Assembly (NCBI GenBank): GCA_946481425.1
Contig: CAMLNT010000105.1
Coordinates: 1 to 7,678, forward strand
Reading direction: 5' to 3'
Source: an uncultured Brevundimonas sp.
GTDB lineage: Bacteria > Pseudomonadota > Alphaproteobacteria > Caulobacterales > Caulobacteraceae
DNA: 7,678 nucleotides
Made by a program: the position numbers and the translations under genes. The notes under the pieces were generated by a model. The model was not told where the DNA came from, did not search any database, and saw only the letters and a list, made by a program, of their open reading frames with translations. Each line of letters starts with the position of its first letter. Position 1 is the first letter of the stretch. Below, piece after piece: positions 5,317-7,678 of this stretch.

Positions 5317-6507
5317 ATGCGCGGATCGAGACTGTCCTATCTGTTCGTCCTGGTGACGATGATCCTGTCCGCCTGCGGTTCGCAGGCCCAGCAGGGCGCA
5401 CCGCCGCCGCCGGAGGTGACGGTCTCCCAGCCGCTGGTCGGCGAGGTGATGGACTGGGACGAGTTCCCCGGCCGTTTCGAGGCGCCGCAGACCGTCGAGG
5501 TTCGCGCCCGCGTCGGCGGCTATATCCAGGCGGTCCACTTCCGGGACGGCGACTACGTCCGCCAGGGACAACTGCTGTTCACGCTTGATCCGCGTCAGGC
5601 GCAGGCGGCGGTCGCGGCCGCCCAGGCCCAGGTCGCCCAGGCCCAGGCCCAGGCCAACCTGGCGCGCACCGAGTTCGAACGGGCCGAGACTCTCTTTGGC
5701 GAGGGCTTCCTGTCGCAAGCGGCGGTGGATCTGCGCCGGGCCAACATGCAGACCGCGCAGGCGGCCCTTGCGGCGGCCAACTCGGCGGTGCGCCAGGCGC
5801 GTCTGGACCTGGAGTTCACGCGGGTGACGGCGCCGATCTCGGGCCGGATCTCCGACCGCCGGGCGGATGCGGGCAATCTGGTCGCCGGCGGATCGTCGGC
5901 GGCGGATGTGCTGACCACCATCGTCTCGACCTCGCCTATTCACTTCAGCTTCGATGCGTCCGAAGCGATCCTGCTGCGCTACCAGCGCTCGGCCCAGAAC
6001 GGGCGGGCGCCGCTGCGCGTGCGGCTGCAGGACGAGGCCGGCTTTGAGCACGTCGGCTATCTCGATTTCACCGACAACACGGTCGATACGGCCTCGGGCG
6101 TGGTGAGGCTGCGCGGTGTGATCAACAACCCGGACGGCTTCCTCAGGCCCGGCATGTACGGCCAGGCGCAGCTGGCGGGCACGGCGCCCTATCAGGCGCT
6201 GCTGGTGCCCGACGCGGCGATCGTCACGGATCAGGCGCGGCGCATCGTCTATGTCGTCAATGCGGACGGCACGACGGCCGCGCGGCCGGTCGAGCTCGGC
6301 CCGCTGGTGGATGGCCTTCGGGTTATTCGCTCGGGCCTCCAGACGAGCGAGCGGGTGGTCATCGCCGGCGTCCAGCGCATCCAGCAGCCGGGCCAGCCCG
6401 TGACCCCGACCGCAGGCCGCATCCAGCGCCAGCAGGTCGAGGCCGGTCAGCAGGTTCGCGCGGCGCCGGCCCCGGCGTCGAGCGCCAGCTTCTCCGTCGG
6501 CGGCTAG
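5317..6507 (+). CDS. RND efflux periplasmic adaptor lipoprotein (AcrA/MexA type)
   Basis: This 396-residue membrane fusion protein would link the inner-membrane RND pump to an outer-membrane channel. Residues 1-19 are a lipoprotein signal ending in the lipobox LSAC, with C20 as the lipidated cysteine. Next come the first half of the lipoyl-like barrel-sandwich domain (about 60-92, VRARVGGYIQAVHFRDGDYV), an alpha-helical hairpin (about 93-165, Ala/Gln-rich), and the second lipoyl half (TRVTAPISGRISDR, about 168-202). A beta-barrel (about 205-287, ending RPGMYGQAQL) and the membrane-proximal domain (about 291-362) follow, then a Gln/Ala/Pro-rich tail. ATG 5317 is chosen because GGAGAG (5306-5311) sits 5 bases upstream and it gives a proper signal. 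An in-frame ATG at 5200 would run through the operator region and bury the lipobox. It is co-transcribed with the pump gene 3 bases downstream. Confidence 0.95.
   Translation: MRGSRLSYLFVLVTMILSACGSQAQQGAPPPPEVTVSQPLVGEVMDWDEFPGRFEAPQTVEVRARVGGYIQAVHFRDGDYVRQGQLLFTLDPRQAQAAVAAAQAQVAQAQAQANLARTEFERAETLFGEGFLSQAAVDLRRANMQTAQAALAAANSAVRQARLDLEFTRVTAPISGRISDRRADAGNLVAGGSSAADVLTTIVSTSPIHFSFDASEAILLRYQRSAQNGRAPLRVRLQDEAGFEHVGYLDFTDNTVDTASGVVRLRGVINNPDGFLRPGMYGQAQLAGTAPYQALLVPDAAIVTDQARRIVYVVNADGTTAARPVELGPLVDGLRVIRSGLQTSERVVIAGVQRIQQPGQPVTPTAGRIQRQQVEAGQQVRAAPAPASSASFSVGG
5620..5652 (+). repeat. Short GCCCAG repeat within the adaptor helical hairpin
   Basis: Five copies of GCCCAG (at 5620, 5626, 5635, 5641 and 5647, with a single GTC codon between the second and third) encode alternating Ala-Gln residues 102-112 of the adaptor. 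Ala/Gln-rich hairpins are normal in this family, so the repeat probably reflects codon choice on a heptad pattern. Such tandem hexamers can expand or contract in frame by slippage. Confidence 0.6.
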
Positions 6508-6510
6508 GCC

Positions 6511-7678
6511 ATGAACATCTCGCGCTTCTTCATCGACCGCCCGATCTTCGCGGGCGTGATCGCGGTCTTCATCACGGTGATGGGGCTGTTCGCCTTCCCG
6601 CTGCTGCCGCTGTCGCAGTATCCGGAGATCGCGCCGCCGACGATCACCATCAACACCGCCTATCCGGGCGCCTCGGCCGAGACCTTGGCCGAGACGGTCG
6701 CCGCGCCGATCGAGCAGGAGGTCAACGGGGTCGAGGGAATGCTCTACATCTCGTCGTCCTCGACCTCCGACGGGGCGGTAGGGATCACCGTGACCTTCCA
6801 GCCGGGCACGGACCTCGATGCGGCGCAGGTGCTGGTCCAGAACCGGGTCGCCCTGGCCGAGCCGCGCCTGCCAGAACAGGTGCGCCAGATCGGCGTGACG
6901 GTGAACAAGCAGGAATCCGGCTTCCTGATGATCCTTGGGCTGACCTCGCCCGAGAACGCCTATGACATCGACTATGTCGGCAACTACGCCCAGTCGACGC
7001 TGAGGGACCGGCTGCTGCGCCTTGAGGGTGTCGGTAACGTCCAGGTGTTCGGTGGCGGCAACTATTCAATGCGCATCTGGATCGACCCGGACCGGGCGGC
7101 CGCGCGCGGCCTGACCGGGCCGGACATCGTCCAGGCGCTCCGGGCCCAGAACGTCCAGGCGGCGGCGGGCTCGATCGGCCAGCCCCCGTTCGACACCAAT
7201 GCGGCGGCCTTCCAGCTGCCGGTGCAGGTGCAGGGCCGGCTGACCGATCCGGAACAGTTCGCCGACGTGGTCATCAAGACCGACGCGGAAGGGCGCGTGA
7301 CGCGCGTGCGCGACGTGGCGCGCGTGGAGCTGGGCGCTCAGGACTACGGCATCCGTGGCTTCTTCGACGGCGAGCGCGGCGTGGGCGTAGCCATCATCCA
7401 GCAGCCGGGCGCCAATGCGCTGGGCACCGCCGACCGCGTGCTGGAGGAGGTGGAGGCGATCCGCGCCCAGCTTCCGCCCGGCATGCAGCTGGACATCGCC
7501 TACAACCCGACCGAGTTCGTGGCCGAGTCCGTGGCCTCGGTGGAGCACACCCTGATCGAGGCCGTGGTTCTGGTCGTCATCGTTGTGCTGGTGTTCCTGC
7601 AGACCTGGCGGGCGGCGATCATCCCGATCGTGGCCATTCCGGTGGCGCTGGTCGGCACCTTCGCCGTTCAGCTGATGC
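6511..7678 (+). CDS. RND efflux pump inner-membrane transporter (AcrB/MexB, HAE1 type), 3' truncated
   Basis: The frame is open from ATG 6511 to the window end, giving 389 of the roughly 1,050 residues usual for the family. The start MNISRFFIDRPIFAGVIAVF is typical of AcrB-type pumps, with transmembrane segment 1 at about 9-29. Periplasmic porter motifs follow: LPLSQYPEIAPPTI, TAYPGASAETLAETVAAPIE, VNGVEGMLYISSSS, VQNRVALAEPRLP, GVGNVQVFGGGNYSMRIWIDP and GSIGQPP. Residues about 340-389 hold transmembrane segment 2 and the start of segment 3 around FLQTWRAAIIP. The proton-relay aspartates of segment 4 would lie just past the cut. As a proton-driven trimer it would export hydrophobic drugs and detergents through the adaptor to an outer-membrane channel. 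It lies 3 bases after the adaptor stop with only a weak GGCGG as ribosome site, so translational coupling is likely. Its control should come from the TetR operator upstream. Confidence 0.96.
   Translation, partial: MNISRFFIDRPIFAGVIAVFITVMGLFAFPLLPLSQYPEIAPPTITINTAYPGASAETLAETVAAPIEQEVNGVEGMLYISSSSTSDGAVGITVTFQPGTDLDAAQVLVQNRVALAEPRLPEQVRQIGVTVNKQESGFLMILGLTSPENAYDIDYVGNYAQSTLRDRLLRLEGVGNVQVFGGGNYSMRIWIDPDRAAARGLTGPDIVQALRAQNVQAAAGSIGQPPFDTNAAAFQLPVQVQGRLTDPEQFADVVIKTDAEGRVTRVRDVARVELGAQDYGIRGFFDGERGVGVAIIQQPGANALGTADRVLEEVEAIRAQLPPGMQLDIAYNPTEFVAESVASVEHTLIEAVVLVVIVVLVFLQTWRAAIIPIVAIPVALVGTFAVQLM

Noticed and set aside
4295..5401. A 368-codon minus-strand frame across sufE, tetR and the intergenic region
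   Set aside because: It is in another frame of tetR and sufE, both of which have clear family motifs. The product is Arg/Pro/Ser-rich low-complexity sequence.
7066..7548. Minus-strand frames opposite the RND pump gene
   Set aside because: The plus strand encodes an uninterrupted AcrB-type sequence here. The antisense frames show no motifs.
1..7678. Mobile element, defence system, CRISPR array or phage module
   Set aside because: I saw no transposase, integrase, terminal repeats, spaced repeats or tRNA. Codon bias is uniform, and most of the genes belong to families common in alphaproteobacterial chromosomes.

Overview
The window looks like chromosomal DNA of a high-GC alphaproteobacterium, most likely a member of Caulobacterales (Brevundimonas, Caulobacter or Phenylobacterium type). 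The reasons are the strong G/C bias at third codon positions, a MucR/Ros-family regulator, DUF2336 and DUF6456 proteins (families largely restricted to Alphaproteobacteria), a free-standing SufE, and a TetR-controlled AcrAB pump. The genus is inferred from gene content; no marker gene is present. I see no rRNA, tRNA, insertion sequence, CRISPR array or phage gene. Genes are densely packed, and no gene-free stretch exceeds about 200 bases.

Left part (1-2359, + strand): the tail of an unrecognised gene is followed, through an ATGA overlap, by a secreted protein. That protein joins a calycin-like N-terminal domain to a C-terminal PCu(A)C-type copper-binding domain with an additional CxC pair. 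A 411-residue DUF2336 protein follows.

Middle part (2360-4137, + strand): mucR stands alone with its own leader and a textbook rho-independent terminator. Its zinc-finger region has lost two of the four usual metal ligands. A two-gene operon follows: a 122-residue protein that is essentially only DnaA domain IV (the DnaA-box-binding helix-turn-helix, without the AAA+ ATPase), then a DUF6456 protein joined to it by a GTGA overlap. These three are all likely DNA-binding or regulatory proteins. Their grouping is the least understood part of the window.

Right part (4122-7678): on the minus strand a TetR-family repressor gene (TTG start) is followed by sufE, whose 3' end overlaps the DUF6456 gene tail-to-tail by 16 bp. 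Divergent from tetR is an RND efflux operon: a lipoprotein periplasmic adaptor (AcrA/MexA type) and, 3 bases downstream, an AcrB/MexB-type inner-membrane pump cut by the window end at residue 389. The tetR-acrA intergenic region carries a perfect GTCAAC-N4-GTTGAC inverted repeat overlapping a TTGACA hexamer, the obvious candidate operator. An outer-membrane channel gene (TolC/NodT type) would be expected just beyond the window.

Overall this looks like ordinary core-genome content, not a mobile island. The parts most worth following up are the orphan DnaA-domain-IV/DUF6456 pair beside mucR, and the calycin/PCu(A)C fusion.
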